Source: Congeria kusceri (lineage: Eukaryota; Mollusca; Bivalvia; Myida; Dreissenidae). From it: a stretch of DNA of 64,000 bases. The stretch lies in contig JAPFQT010000084.1 of assembly GCA_027627225.1 (NCBI GenBank), positions 62,001-126,000 on the forward strand, in the 5' to 3' direction. Shown here piece after piece: positions 22,166 to 33,129 of the stretch. The translations under genes and the position numbers were made by a program. Within the stretch, counting starts at the first letter, position 1; the number at the start of each line of letters is the position of its first letter. The notes under the pieces were generated by a model, which saw only the letters and a program-made list of their open reading frames with translations, ran no database searches and was not told the DNA's origin.

Positions 22166-25100
22166 CTAGGAAAAATAATTTGCAACAATGGCATCTCTGA
22201 CTCTTCTTCCATCGTTTGCAGCCTGGAACATTTCACCCTGAGGTACTTCATCGAGAGGCTCTGGCTCCACTGCTGGCTCCCCCCACATCAACCGCAGATT
22301 GTGCAGTACAGCACAGGATACCACAATCCGTGTGACCTTTTGTGGTTTCATTCTGATCTGTTATGTTTTGAAATTATAGTTTAAAAAGTACACAAGTTAA
22401 TGTTATTTTTTATTTAAGATATTTGCAGTTTACAAATAAATAAGATCCATTTATAATCGAACAATACATATATACTTAATTTTAATACATACCTCACCAT
22501 GGAGTACATGGAAGGTCCTTTTCCATACCCCAAAGGCCCTCTCTATACAATTTCTAGTACCAATATGCGCAGTGTTATATCTTTCCTGGGACTCGGATAC
22601 TGTGATATATAAAGACAATGTGATATATAAAATGATTGTTAAAACAAAATATGATCTATTAGTTTACAGTTTTCAACCATTAGATTACAGTTTTCAACCA
22701 TTAGTTTACAGTTTTCAACCATTAGTTTACAGTTTTCAACCATATTATACTTGATAAGAGCAACTGAATTATAAATAAGGAATACTTTTAGATTTATCGT
22801 TGTTTGTCGGACAATATACAACGGCTTGGAGTTATGATGCGTAATAATTAAATCACGAGGGCGTTAGACATATTTTGAAATTGTAATGAGAACTTTATTT
22901 TTCTATGCTCCACTTAGAATTGAGAATTCTTTTTTGTGCTGTTTATTAGGTAGTTTAACAACTAAACTTTTGATATTTGTCTACATAAAAAAATAACAAG
23001 TATCATGTTAGAGTATTACATTAATTATAATATGCTAAATTATAAAGTTATTGTTTTGTTTCATTGTAGATAAATATTTATTGGAAGAAACTCTGCATTT
23101 ATCAGATGTTTACACATTTTAACATTTTTATCAACTTTAAATTTTCATTTATATCATTTGCAATGAATTGTTAACTGTATTAGAGAAAATATATATATAG
23201 TGTATTTATCAATGCTTTGTTAATGATTTGCGTCGTTACGGTACATGATAACAGCTTATTAGTTTTATCATAAATACACAGATGAAGGTTTAAATTGAAA
23301 TGTTGAGTTATGTCTTCAATACCCCTCCCAAACACAAACATTTGCTGTTTTACCTGGCTGCAGAAAAGGTGTCAGCAAGAAAGGACGGCAAGGATATCCA
23401 CTGTCGCCTAATAAATATCCATGTTCAGGATCTAGTGGGAATAAAAATGTACAGATTACAAATCATGTATGTTTCAAAAATCTATTCTGCTTACAATATG
23501 GTCAAAATGGAGTAAACTTCTATTTGTAATCAACATTCTTAAATATTATTTACAAAAGGTAATACCTTGATGGTGATTGGCTAAGTGTTGGCCAATGCTG
23601 GCCATATGCAGAATGTGAGAGTCATGACAACATCCAGGCCAACATGCATTTATGCTAGTAAACATCCCTATGGAATAAAATAAAAGAAATCGTCCAATTG
23701 GCATTAATCAGCATTGTGCAATTTGATTAAATAATTGAAATACTAGTCACGGTATCTGATTAAAAGCCTTCAAACAGTCATAAGTTAAATAAAATGTACA
23801 TTGTGGAAAAACACACATGCGTTATACTGAAATGAGGATACCCAAAACATTTAAACTTATTAGTTACAGATTTTGTAGATGCATCTTAAGCTATTTGGAG
23901 ATAAATACAATGTAAATCTTGAAATTAATTGTGTATATTTCCTTCAATATGTATCTAGCATTTTACATGAATAATCCTTCAATACTTTGAACCATTACTT
24001 GAAGTTAGACCCATGCAGATTATTGTTCAAAAGAAACATTGCTTGTTAAATGTGTGTCCTTTTTTCAGAATGTCAAAAGCAAAATAAAGACTCACTTGCA
24101 TTTCAGATTAAAAACATAAACAGAGTACAAGAAACCAACAGCTGAAAATATGCAAGTATTCACACTAAAAAATATGCATGCATTTCAAACATTAAAATAA
24201 ATCTGTTCAGCACTGTTTACTAGATATACCAACATTTCAAAGAGTGGCATTATTATTAAAGTACCCCGTTTGGTGCCTCAACTATGATTCTGATTATCAT
24301 CAACCCTTCACATGTACGATTTTCCAAAAATGTATGATGTCATCAAATCTATTCTGGGTCAGTAGACGTGTGGAAATCGTGGAGTGCATAGATAAGAGAA
24401 GTGAAGATTATAATTATATACTTGAATTAGCGTTGAAAGTATGGCGATATATATATTGCGTTACTCTATATTCTTAGAACGCTTAATGCATGTATATTGC
24501 TGTATTTAAATCAGCACTGTGTATTTGTATTGTTATTAATGAGTTAAACTGTTTGGGCAGTAACACGGTTGTGTAAGGTTCTTGAAGGATTTACTAAAGG
24601 ATTACTTTAAATGTTGGATGATTTGTGGATTGAAAAGTGTATATCAAAATGCAGGGAGATGAATTACCTTTATGGTCACAGGTGGCCTGGACATTTAGCG
24701 AGTGATAGCCCTTCCGGTTAACGTAGGATGGCTCATCGGCGCCACCGGGAGATATAGTCCGAACGTGCGTGCCGTCTACGCAGCCGATGACACCCGGAAA
24801 CCCCCTAAAGCCAAAGAAACCCGTCATTACACTTCGTCGGTCAGCGTCAGTCACGGGAAACCTGATAACCTTGTCCTTCAGTGCAAATAAGCAGTCGGTC
24901 ACGTCGGTCACTACTCGGGATACAGTAGCAATGTCCACGCCGAAGGTATCACCGATGATCTGTAGAAAAGCCCCGGACGCAAGAAACCGTAATGTCATTA
25001 AAATCTGTTGTCGTACAGTAAGTGCTTGGTTTCGTCGTGTCGGTCGTCGTAACGTTGGTTCTAATAGTCGAACAAGTCTGTCAATGTTGTCCGTCGAAAA

Positions 25101-25205
25101 CCGATACCTCCGGCGCACTTCGTCGTCCATTAATTCATTTTCCTGTCTGTTTGTTCGTCGGAAATGTCGAGGTCTACGATGTCTGACCAGATGAATGTCC
25201 GCCAT
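22166..25205 (-). CDS. Harbinger transposase, HARBI1-like DDE nuclease (five exons, intact)
   Basis: Exons on minus: 25205-24668, 23667-23566, 23431-23354, 22599-22493, 22357-22166. All have GT-AG introns and their phases join exactly to 338 codons plus stop, close to the usual HARBI1 length. A helix-turn-helix region spans about residues 60-106 ([19 protein letters not shown] and TVSRVV). The DDE_Tnp_4 catalytic set is D144 (CVDGTH), D223 (LLGDSGYP) and E259 ([10 protein letters not shown]). The conserved WPG..HDS motif is at about 189-196. It cuts and rejoins the element ends. No stop or frameshift is present. Intron 1 is about 1 kb; intron 3 holds a minisatellite and an older dispersed repeat. 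Confidence 0.92.
22660..22745. repeat. Minisatellite, 21-bp unit, four copies
   Basis: The unit TTAGTTTACAGTTTTCAACC-A repeats four times with one T/A change. It lies in an intron of the transposase gene and is absent from the coding sequence. Confidence 0.9.
22800..23040. repeat. Dispersed palindromic repeat, copy 3, nested in the Harbinger element
   Basis: Half of the GTTCTGATG/CACGAGGGCGTTAG palindrome is followed by a stretch that matches 1510-1680. It sits in transposase intron 3. It shows that the element, or its progenitor, accepted an older repeat without losing its coding exons. Confidence 0.65.
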
Positions 25206-25258
25206 GTTTGTTGTGGTTAAAATACTATTACCAAGGTAAGCTAGGTGGGTAAAAATAT

Positions 25259-25358
25259 ACCGCGGTAGGTGCGTGGTTAAATTTTCGGAAATTGTTTATA
25301 CAAACCGTTTAACCCATGGTACGGATCAGGTTACCTCGGTATCATTGTTTACCGCGGT
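25259..25358. promoter_or_regulatory. Subterminal ACCGCGGT palindromes, right end
   Basis: ACCGCGGT at 25259-25266 and 25351-25358, with a degenerate ACCTCGGT at 25333-25340. They mirror the left-end motifs and lie upstream of the transposase start at 25205, so they could also belong to its promoter. Confidence 0.5.
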
Positions 25359-25364
25359 AAAAAA

Positions 25365-25384
25365 TGTTTATACAATTGGCTGCT
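25365..25384 (-). repeat. Right terminal inverted repeat of the Harbinger element
   Basis: Reverse complement of AGCAGCCAATTGTATAAACA, followed by GAC. Confidence 0.85.
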
Positions 25385-25387
25385 GAC

Positions 25388-26015
25388 AGTTAAACCCAGA
25401 CGGTGTGTACACTGTACAACTTTGTAAAATAACAATAGTTATATCAGATTAAATTGGGCAGATGTATTTAAACTAATTACATTCAGTATATTTCGCACTG
25501 TTTAAATGTGCAGAGTTAAACGTTCTCGCATGAGTTATAAGGCTAAACCTATATTTCTTGCAGTACTTTATAAACACTGTAGGGAGTCCCCCCTATCTTT
25601 TCTGATTATTGCCCTCTTACCCATCTATGTACATGCACATGAGCACACAGGAAGATAGCACCATCATCTTCACTGAATTGTTATATAATAACTGTACGTA
25701 TTCTGTTGTTAGAAGAGCCCTCCCTTAACCTTGGCCAATCTGATTGATTTAGGATTCTTTATTTTAAACCATTTATTATAAATGCTTTTTGCTTTAACAT
25801 CTGTCACCTCTAAATAAACCGCCTTTTATCGCAGTATCTATATAAAATGGGGAGGACCCAGTTATCAATCAGTTAACTTGTATTAAATATTGTTTTAAAC
25901 CCTACCAGTAGTAAGGCTATAACTATGTTTGACAGTTACTTTAATCAAATTGTAACAAAGACTCCAACAGCACCATATTAGCATATGATGCATAATGGGT
26001 TTAGAACAAGAGCTG
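25388..26015. other. No recognisable gene
   Basis: An AT-rich spacer between the Harbinger element and a satellite array. No supported exon or repeat. Confidence 0.4.
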
Positions 26016-26019
26016 TCGG

Positions 26020-26481
26020 TGATCTCTACCTTGACCGCACACACCCTATATACAATCCCAAGCGAGGTCTCAATATAAGGTATCTGTTAAGTTTAATTAA
26101 AATATCTAAATGCGTTCTCAAGTTATTGAGCAGAAACCATTTTTCTATTTTTAGTAACAGTGCCCTCGACCCCACCCACCCTATATGCAATTCCAAGCGA
26201 GGTCTCAATATGAGGTATGCATGTATTAAGTTTCATTAAAATATCTCAATGCGTTCTCAAGTTATTGAGCGGAAACCATTTTTCAATTTTTAGTAACAGT
26301 GACCTTGACCCCACCCACACCATATGCAATCCCATGCAAGGTCTTGATATAAGGTATGTATGTATAAAGTTTCACTAAATTATCTCAATGCGTTCTTAAG
26401 TGATTGAGCGGAAACCGTTTTTCTATTTTTAGCAACAGTGACCTTGACACCATATGCAATCCCAAGAGAGGTATCGATATA
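26020..26481. repeat. Satellite-like array, unit about 140 bp, left part split by a retrotransposon
   Basis: Three full units and part of a fourth, of the same family as 13500-14910. The array stops inside a unit at GAGGTATCGATATA and resumes in register at 30679, so the retrotransposon interrupted it. Confidence 0.9.
26472..26481. repeat. Target site duplication, left (TATCGATATA)
   Basis: TATCGATATA is repeated exactly at 30679-30688. Removing one copy and the DNA between restores a continuous satellite unit. Confidence 0.9.
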
Positions 26482-26611
26482 TGGTTCAAGGTCATTGGTC
26501 AGTGTAGATGTGTAAAAACGTGAGATCAAAAAATAAATGTTTTAACAAATATAAAGGTGCAATACTAAGGATTTGTTTGTGCTGGTGAATTAAGAAAGTA
26601 TCTATGTAAGT

Positions 26612-27796
26612 ATGGAGGAGGTTATTTCCGGAGAAAGTGAGGATAACATGGAGTATAACATTGAAATAAACAATCGGTTTCAGGAAAAACAAAATGGCGG
26701 GTTCGAAACTGTAAACAGAACAAAGAAGAGAAAATTTAAAAGTGGATCGAGTGGGTCGAGTGGGTCGATTTCTTCAAGCACATTTGCAAAAATGACATTA
26801 GACGACAAACTCACATCTATATTTGAGCAGTTGAACAAAAATTATGCCAAAATTAGTGAGATTGAAAATCAACAGATAAGATGGAACAAAGAAATTACAT
26901 GTATCAACAAGAGTTACTTAGAAATGGATGATGGAGTTACACGAATGGAGAGGCTAATTGAAGACCAAGTGCGGAACTCTAAAGTGCTCTCATACAAGTC
27001 AGTAGATGCGGAGGCAAGGAGCATGAGGAACAACATAGTGATATACGGGCTGACTGAAAGACTTAAAGGTAATTGTACACACTTAGTAATAAATTTTATA
27101 AGCGATGAACTAGATATTGACATCACGGGCATGCACATTGAGAGAGCTCATAGAATGGGCCGTTTTGATTCAAGGAACAGGGATCCTAAAAGACCTATTG
27201 TGATACGCTTTCGGGACTATGTTGATACTGAGACTATAATGACAAATGTATACAAACTGAAAGGGAGCCCATTTGGCGTTGATAGGCAATACCCAAAGGA
27301 AATAACGAAAGCACGATCGAGTCTGTACAAATCGAACGAAGCAAGAGATGCAAGAGTGAAAGTGCATAAAGTGCAGATTAAATACCCAGCTAGACTATGT
27401 ATCAATGGCAAAACAATTATAGACATGTTCCCAGAATGGTTCCAAGTACTAGGTCATGATAGATTATCTCTGGGAAACTCAGGTACAAGTGCAGCTATAT
27501 TGACTCCGAACACAGGAAACAATGAAAGAGGTTACTCTGCTGAAACGGTGATAGATGAGCAGATGATCAATGCTATTAGTGAAAGCGAAGGTGAAAGTCA
27601 GAGTGCAGTCTTTGAAGAGTCAACTGCCCGAAAAAATCAATCAGAGTTAAAACGTGACGATAAAGTAAACAAAACATTACCACGTGATAAAGGACAGCTT
27701 AAAAAAAATGCAAGTGAAAACCTACCTCGGACACAGTTACGCACAGAAATTAATTGCCAACAGGAACAAACGTTCTTGTTTCTGATCACTGTGTAA
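26612..27796 (+). CDS. LINE ORF1 protein, L1-ORF1p-like RNA-binding
   Basis: 394 codons from ATG at 26612. A Ser/Gly tract at about residues 44-57 is followed by a predicted coiled coil (about 65-125). An RRM-like segment comes next, with NNIVIYGL, ISDELDIDI, IERAHRMGR, RPIVIRF and LKGSPFGV (about 135-230), and then a C-terminal nucleic-acid-binding region (about 235-275). L1-type ORF1 proteins trimerise, bind element RNA and act as chaperones. The final 10-15 codons (after about 27750) are an out-of-frame readthrough into the endonuclease remnant, so the natural C-terminus was probably lost in the deletion. Confidence 0.85.
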   Translation: MEEVISGESEDNMEYNIEINNRFQEKQNGGFETVNRTKKRKFKSGSSGSSGSISSSTFAKMTLDDKLTSIFEQLNKNYAKISEIENQQIRWNKEITCINKSYLEMDDGVTRMERLIEDQVRNSKVLSYKSVDAEARSMRNNIVIYGLTERLKGNCTHLVINFISDELDIDITGMHIERAHRMGRFDSRNRDPKRPIVIRFRDYVDTETIMTNVYKLKGSPFGVDRQYPKEITKARSSLYKSNEARDARVKVHKVQIKYPARLCINGKTIIDMFPEWFQVLGHDRLSLGNSGTSAAILTPNTGNNERGYSAETVIDEQMINAISESEGESQSAVFEESTARKNQSELKRDDKVNKTLPRDKGQLKKNASENLPRTQLRTEINCQQEQTFLFLITV

Positions 27797-30419
27797 TTAC
27801 TTTTAATTTAAATGTATGTAAACTTAATTGTGGTGATAATTCAAACACTAAGGAGGATAATTTAAAATTATTATACAAGTACAAATGGGATGATAGTAAA
27901 AAGGATTTGTATATGAATGTATTAGGTTCACATGATAGTGCTACACGTTTTGAATCTTTATGTGAACATATACATGTATCAACGTCAAATGCAGATTTAG
28001 ATGAGAATATTCAAGTCTTTACAGATATATTAGATGGCGTTTGCAAGCCTCTATTTAAAAGAGATTTAAATGGTAATAATGGTTATATAAACACTGGTAA
28101 GGATGCTGTGTATTTTGATCTTGATTGTAAACAATTGAAGAGTTTTTATTATAAGTGTCTAAATTATTATAGAAACAACCCTTGTGATGTTACCAGGAGA
28201 GATCTGGTAGAAGCTAGATCAAACTACAAAAATTGTGTTAGAAATAAAAAATGTGATTTTGATAAATTACAAACACATAAATTAGAATTAGCTAGAAAAA
28301 ATAATGCCAAGTTATATTGGAAAATGTTAAAAGGATCAGTGGTAAACAATTCTAGCTCACTGACATCAGATGATTTTGTGAATTATTTTAAATCTATAAA
28401 TGATCCCGATTCTGTATTTTTTCAACCAGATGATGACATATTATATTTTAATGAACGGTATTTAGATGGAGAAATGAACATTATGTTCGAGGAACTGAAT
28501 AGTACTATAACAACAAATGAAATTAAAAGAAGCTGTAAGAAATTAAACAATGGTAAAGCGGGCGGGCCAGATTGTTTTTTAAATGAAGTTTTTAAATACG
28601 GATGTGAAATAGATATGTTTTCGACAGTTCTTTGTAAATTGTTTAATAAGATTTTTGATTTGGGTTACTTTCCAGAATCATGGTCAGAAGGTTATGTGGT
28701 ACCATTGCATAAGAAAGGGGATATGAATAGTACAAATAATTACAGGGGTATTACTTTGTTAAGTACATTAGGGAAACTATTCACAAACATTTTAAATGAC
28801 AGACTAACAGATTGGGCAGAAAGGTATAATGTTTACATAGAGGCTCAGGCAGGATTCAGACAAAAGATGGGTACTATAGATAATATTTTTGTGTTACATA
28901 ATGTAATAAGTTACTTATTGAATAAGAATAAAAAGTTGTACGTAGCATTTATAGACTTTACTAAAGCGTTCGATTATGTTGTTAGAGATATTACTTGGTA
29001 TAAACTTATTAAGCTTGGTGTTAGGGGTAAAATGCTGAACATCATCCGCTCAATGTATAGAACTGTTAAATCAAGAGTTAAATATGATAACGAGGTTAGT
29101 GATAGCTTTACATGTATGTTAGGGGTACGCCAGGGTGAATCATTGTCTCCTTTTTTATTTTCGATGTATTTGAATGATGTTGAGGAATTTTTGCTGACTA
29201 ATAATTATGAAGGAATAACTTTAGACGTTTTTAAGTTACTTATTTTGTTGTATGCAGATGATATTGTGTTGTTTTCAGAGACTGAGACTGGTTTGCAAGA
29301 AGGGTTAAATTTATTAAAACAATATTGCGATAGATGGAAACTAATGGTAAACTCACAAAAGACTAAAATCATGGTTTTTAAAAAAGGAGGAAGACTGCGG
29401 AGGAATTTACAGTTTTTCTATGATGATAATCATTTAGAGATTGTTGATCAATTTACTTCCTTGGGTTTTGTTTTCTCTTCTGGAGGTTCATTTTCAAAAA
29501 CTTTGGACAGTGTGTCTGGACAATCTTTGAAAGCTATCTTTAAATTAAGACAATGTTTGTCAAGATTTAATAATATTACAATACACCATAGGTTAGAAAT
29601 GTTCAATAAACTAATTTATCCTGTGTTTTAAGCTATGGTTCAGAGATATGGGGGCTTCATAACAGTATCCAAATAGAGCGAATACATTTAAATTTTTGTA
29701 AAGAATTACTAGGAGTCCGAAGACAAACACAGAATAACTTTATATATGGTGAATTGGGAAGAACACCTTTATCGGTTAGACATGCACTTAATGTAATTAA
29801 ATATTGGCTGAAAATAGTACATATGCAATCTATTAAATATGTTAAAATTGTTTATTATATCATGTACAGAGAATTTGATATCTATCCCAATAGAAAATCA
29901 TGGGTATATATGGTTAAAAATTTATTAGGAAATTGTGGTTTTAATGATGTGTGGTTAAATCAAGGTGTTGGGGATGTAGATGTCTTTCTAACCATGTTTA
30001 AAGTCAGAGTAAAAGATATTTTTTTACAAAGATGGAACTCTGAATTACGTGAATCAAGCAGAGCTAAAACGTACATATTGATATCAGATTTTAAATTTCA
30101 ACCCTATTTAAATGATGTAAATATTTCCAAGTATAGAATGGCCCTCTCCAGATTAAGGGTATCTGCACATAGACTTAAAGTTGAAACTGGTAGATGGCAT
30201 AAACCAACAGCTATACCTTATGAAGAAAGAAAATGTTACTTATGTAATGTTCTTGAAGATGAATACCATTTTATTCTTGAATGTACATTGTATCATGATG
30301 TTAGAAAGATTTACATAAGCCGATTTTATTATCTTAGACCAAATATAATCAAATTTATAGAATTACTTACCTCTCAAAATAGCAGTGTTAATAAAAAAAT
30401 TGGCACTGTTTATTTATAA
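27754..30419 (+). pseudogene. LINE ORF2, reverse transcriptase, endonuclease deleted and frameshifted
   Basis: The first frame (27754-29631, 625 codons) opens with NVLVSDHCVI, the C-terminal SDH motif of an APE-type endonuclease. It then has RT motifs: NGKAGGPD, VVPLHKKGD with NYRGITLL, QAGFRQ, FIDFTKAFD (motif A), GVRQGESLSPFLF (motif B) and YADDIVLFS (catalytic motif C), with the D motif near NSQKTKIMVF. A T run at 29626-29629 is one base short or two long, causing a stop. The frame starting at 29628 carries on (LSYGSEIWG) to 30419, with a C-x2-C-x7-H-x4-C knuckle near the end (CYLC..H..C). The reverse transcriptase core is intact, but the protein is broken and lacks endonuclease. Confidence 0.88.
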
Positions 30420-30678
30420 AGCTTTGCAAATTAGAAATTCTTTCTATACGTATTATGGCTAATGTATGATGTTGATTATACAATATATTCCACCTCTCGC
30501 TTATTATCTATTGCTGAATAATTTCGATATTTGCTTGATAAATGTTTATATATGTAAACATTAACATTCAGTATGGATGTTATTGGTGACCTTTGACTTT
30601 GTTTTATGCATATTATTATACCTTCACTTGTATACTCATGGGCATATTGCCCACTGTATTACTCAATAAACTGTAAAC

Positions 30679-31010
30679 TATCGATATAAGTTATCAATGT
30701 ATTAAGTTTCATTAAAAAACCTCAATGCTTTCTTAACTTTTTTAGCGGAAATCGTTTTTCTATTTAAAGTAACAGTGACCTTGAATCCACCCACCATATA
30801 TGCAATCCCAAATTAGGTCTTGAAACAAGTTATCTATGTATTAAGTTTTATCAAAATATCTCAATACATTATCAAGTTATTGAGCGGAAAGCGTTTTTCT
30901 ATTTTAAACAACAGTGACCTTGACCCCACCCACCCCATATGCAATCGCAAGCGAGGTCTCACTATAAGGTATGAAGTTTCATTACAATAGCTTAATCCGT
31001 TCTCGAGATA
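30679..31010. repeat. Satellite-like array, right part, after the LINE
   Basis: It starts with the right target duplication (30679-30688) and continues the interrupted unit in register (AAGTTATCAATGTATTAAG), followed by two more units. Confidence 0.88.
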
Positions 31011-31029
31011 GAGAGTGGAAACTAAAGTA

Positions 31030-31395
31030 TTTTATCTGAAAATCTTACAAGAAAAATTTCTAAGTGTAAAAAGGCCCATAATTTTGACAAATTTCAAACT
31101 AGAATTATCAAAATTTGCCTATGGGTTCATTTTAATATAGAGAATAAGTGTTTTAAGGTTGAATGAAATCCCTCAAGCCATTCCTGAGAAACTAGATTAC
31201 CAACAAACTTCAACATATCCAAATAGCTTATATGTAAAATGTGTAAGTGTAAAAACGTACATAATTTTGACAAATGTCAAACTAGAGTTACCAAACTTGG
31301 CCTATTTTAGTGTGGGGAACAAATGTTTCGAGTTTGAATGAAATCCCTCAAGCCATTCCTGAGAAACTAGCTTACCGTACAACTTTAACCTTGAG
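31030..31395. repeat. Tandem repeat, two units of about 185 bp
   Basis: Two copies share AATTTTGACAAAT(T/G)TCAAACTAGA, GAATGAAATCCCTCAAGCCA and TTCCTGAGAAACTAG. The small open frames over it are repeat shadows. Confidence 0.85.
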
Positions 31396-31666
31396 CAGAA
31401 TAGCTTGCCTTTTCTTCCAAAAGTCCAGCTCGAAATTTTCACACATGGACATAAAACACTTGGTGCTTCAATCATTAAATTCTTATCCCAGTTAATATAT
31501 TTCTCCCACTCTCTCGCTCTGTCAATATTTTCAGACAAGGACAGTAAAAACAAACAGCAAATAATATATTCATATTTGTTAAGTGCATAGATATTCAGTA
31601 TATTAATATTTACAAGATATAAATATAACAAAATAATTATTCTTTAATCCATTTTTGTTTAAATTT

Positions 31667-31966
31667 GGGCCCCGCTAGCTCAGTTGGTAGAGCGCTGGAC
31701 TGTCGATCCGAGGATGGTGAGTTCGAACCCCAGCCCGGCCACATAACTTGTGTGGGGATTGGTCATGAAATTATTTCTATGGCTATTCTCCCCCTACCTC
31801 TGATTGAAGTAGGGCAGTTGTCAGTTACTGGCATACGTATGTGCACTTTATACTGGTAAATTGCTTAGGTTGGCTAAGCTTGCCCAGAAAAGGTGTGAGT
31901 AGGTTAACTGACCGCCGTGATATGACTGAAATACTGTTAAACAAGCGAAAAATCCTAACAAACAAA
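31667..31966 (+). mobile_element. tRNA-derived SINE (MetaSINE-like)
   Basis: The head is tRNA-like, with A box TAGCTCAGTTGGTAGAGC and B box GAGTTCGAACCCC, but its acceptor stem does not pair properly, so it is not a tRNA gene. The body has TGTGGGGATTGGTCATGAAA and TCTCCCCCTACCTCTGATT. The tail has CCGTGATATGACTGAAATAC and ends AACAAACAAA, as in mollusc SINEs of the MetaSINE type (recognised from memory). An imperfect target duplication is visible: TGTTTAAATT (31656-31665) and TGTTAAATT (31967-31975). RNA polymerase III would transcribe it from the internal boxes. Confidence 0.85.
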
Positions 31967-31975
31967 TGTTAAATT

Positions 31976-33120
31976 CACATCACCTAATTCTCATTAAACA
32001 GAAACAGTGTGTTTACATTATGTAAAAGTTCAATTTCTGTCACTGCTTAACTTAAGATAGTTGCTTAACACTGCTTGGCTGAACGGATTTTAATCAGTTT
32101 TATTTTTATTTGTTCCTTTCCTATCCGTATCCATGTTCAAGCTCTGTATTTAAATCTACAGAACACGTATTTTATTTTTCTTTATTGCATTTTATACATA
32201 TCATAGACACATATTATTAATTTTAAACACCTGCACTGCAAAGTAATATTATATAATGTATGTATGTTCCCCTTTAAAACAGGGCAGGGAAAAATTAAAT
32301 ATTATATACACTCAGTATAAGTTTGCTGGGGCAATGGTTTTTAACCGATGATGAATGGGTGAGTAGACTATTAGCTCGGACTATTAGGCAAATAGTCGAG
32401 CTAATAATTCTAAATCAATGTAAGGGAAACAACTCTAAATGCACATGTTTACCCAACTTTTCTATCACAGTTTGTCAAATGATGGTAAGCTGAGGCAGAT
32501 GGTTTTCATCCACTTCATGAAATTTAACAAGTACATATCTTTAGAAAATTTGTATACACTTTTAATGCTACAGACTTGAATCATTAACACATCTATATAT
32601 TTCTGTTTTCCATCCATAAATACCTATAAAAAACAAATAAAATATAGGAAACACATTTTTTCTAGGGAGCACATTAGAGGCTTACAAAACACCCAGTAAA
32701 TATATGGATAGTTATTAGAAAAATAATGTTCAACCAATTTTGTTTTGAAGGCAATGCTTTGTATCATCAACGGGAGCCACACTTGCATTTCCAAACTTAT
32801 TCATTTGCGTTCCTGCACACATATATGACGTTCAGAGTGGAAGTAACTTTGTCTGGACAAACATTTGTTGTTTGTTCTGACTGACTGAAAATGTATGGAC
32901 CAACATCTGTTGTTTATTGTGAATGACTGAAAATGTGTTTCTTGCATGCAAATAACATCAACTTCTCTTGGTTTTCAATGACGAGTAATTCTGTAACAGG
33001 TGAAACTCTTACAATATTTTAAATCTTTTACATTTATTGGGAAAAAATATGGTGTTTCCAAAAGGTCAGTCACTTAAAAAGATTTTATGGACAAACGGGA
33101 GAAATATGCAAACCTTAATT
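31976..33120. other. No recognisable gene; one hairpin
   Basis: AT-rich sequence. A hairpin at about 32370-32404 pairs TTAGCTCGGACTATT with AATAGTCGAGCTAA, the same arm type as 1229-1262. Nothing else is supported. Confidence 0.45.
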
Positions 33121-33129
33121 ACAAATGTT

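Larger units (their letters stand above)
19475..25384. mobile_element. PIF/Harbinger DNA transposon, 5.9 kb, two convergent genes
   Basis: Terminal inverted repeats of 20 bp (AGCAGCCAATTGTATAAACA) lie at 19475-19494 and, reverse-complemented, at 25365-25384. The flanking trinucleotide is GAC on both sides (19472-19474, 25385-25387), consistent with the 3-bp target duplication of Harbinger elements, although three bases can match by chance. Inside are a SANT/Myb-like gene on plus (19702-22122) and a HARBI1-like transposase on minus (25205-22166), with stop codons 43 bp apart. ACCGCGGT motifs sit just inside both ends. The transposase reading frame is uninterrupted, so the copy looks young. It inserted into or beside a tandem repeat ending in GGACGGCGGAC. 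Confidence 0.9.
26482..30678 (+). mobile_element. Non-LTR retrotransposon (LINE), 4.2 kb, internally deleted
   Basis: Flanked by the 10-bp duplication TATCGATATA. It carries about 130 bp of 5' leader, ORF1 (26612-27796), a reverse transcriptase ORF (27754-29631 and continuing in another frame to 30419), and a 3' tail ending in CTCAATAAACTGTAAAC with no poly(A). Only the last motif of the apurinic-type endonuclease (SDH) remains at the start of ORF2, so about 200 residues are missing. One frameshift lies near 29626. The copy cannot be autonomous. The clade is not assigned; ORF1 is L1-ORF1p-like and there is no RNase H domain. Confidence 0.9.

Noticed and set aside
24769..25194. 141-codon plus-strand frame
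   Set aside because: It is the antisense shadow of transposase exon 1, whose minus-strand frame has conserved DDE motifs.
31667..31745. A tRNA gene
   Set aside because: The A and B boxes are good, but the acceptor and T stems do not pair and a SINE body and tail follow directly.
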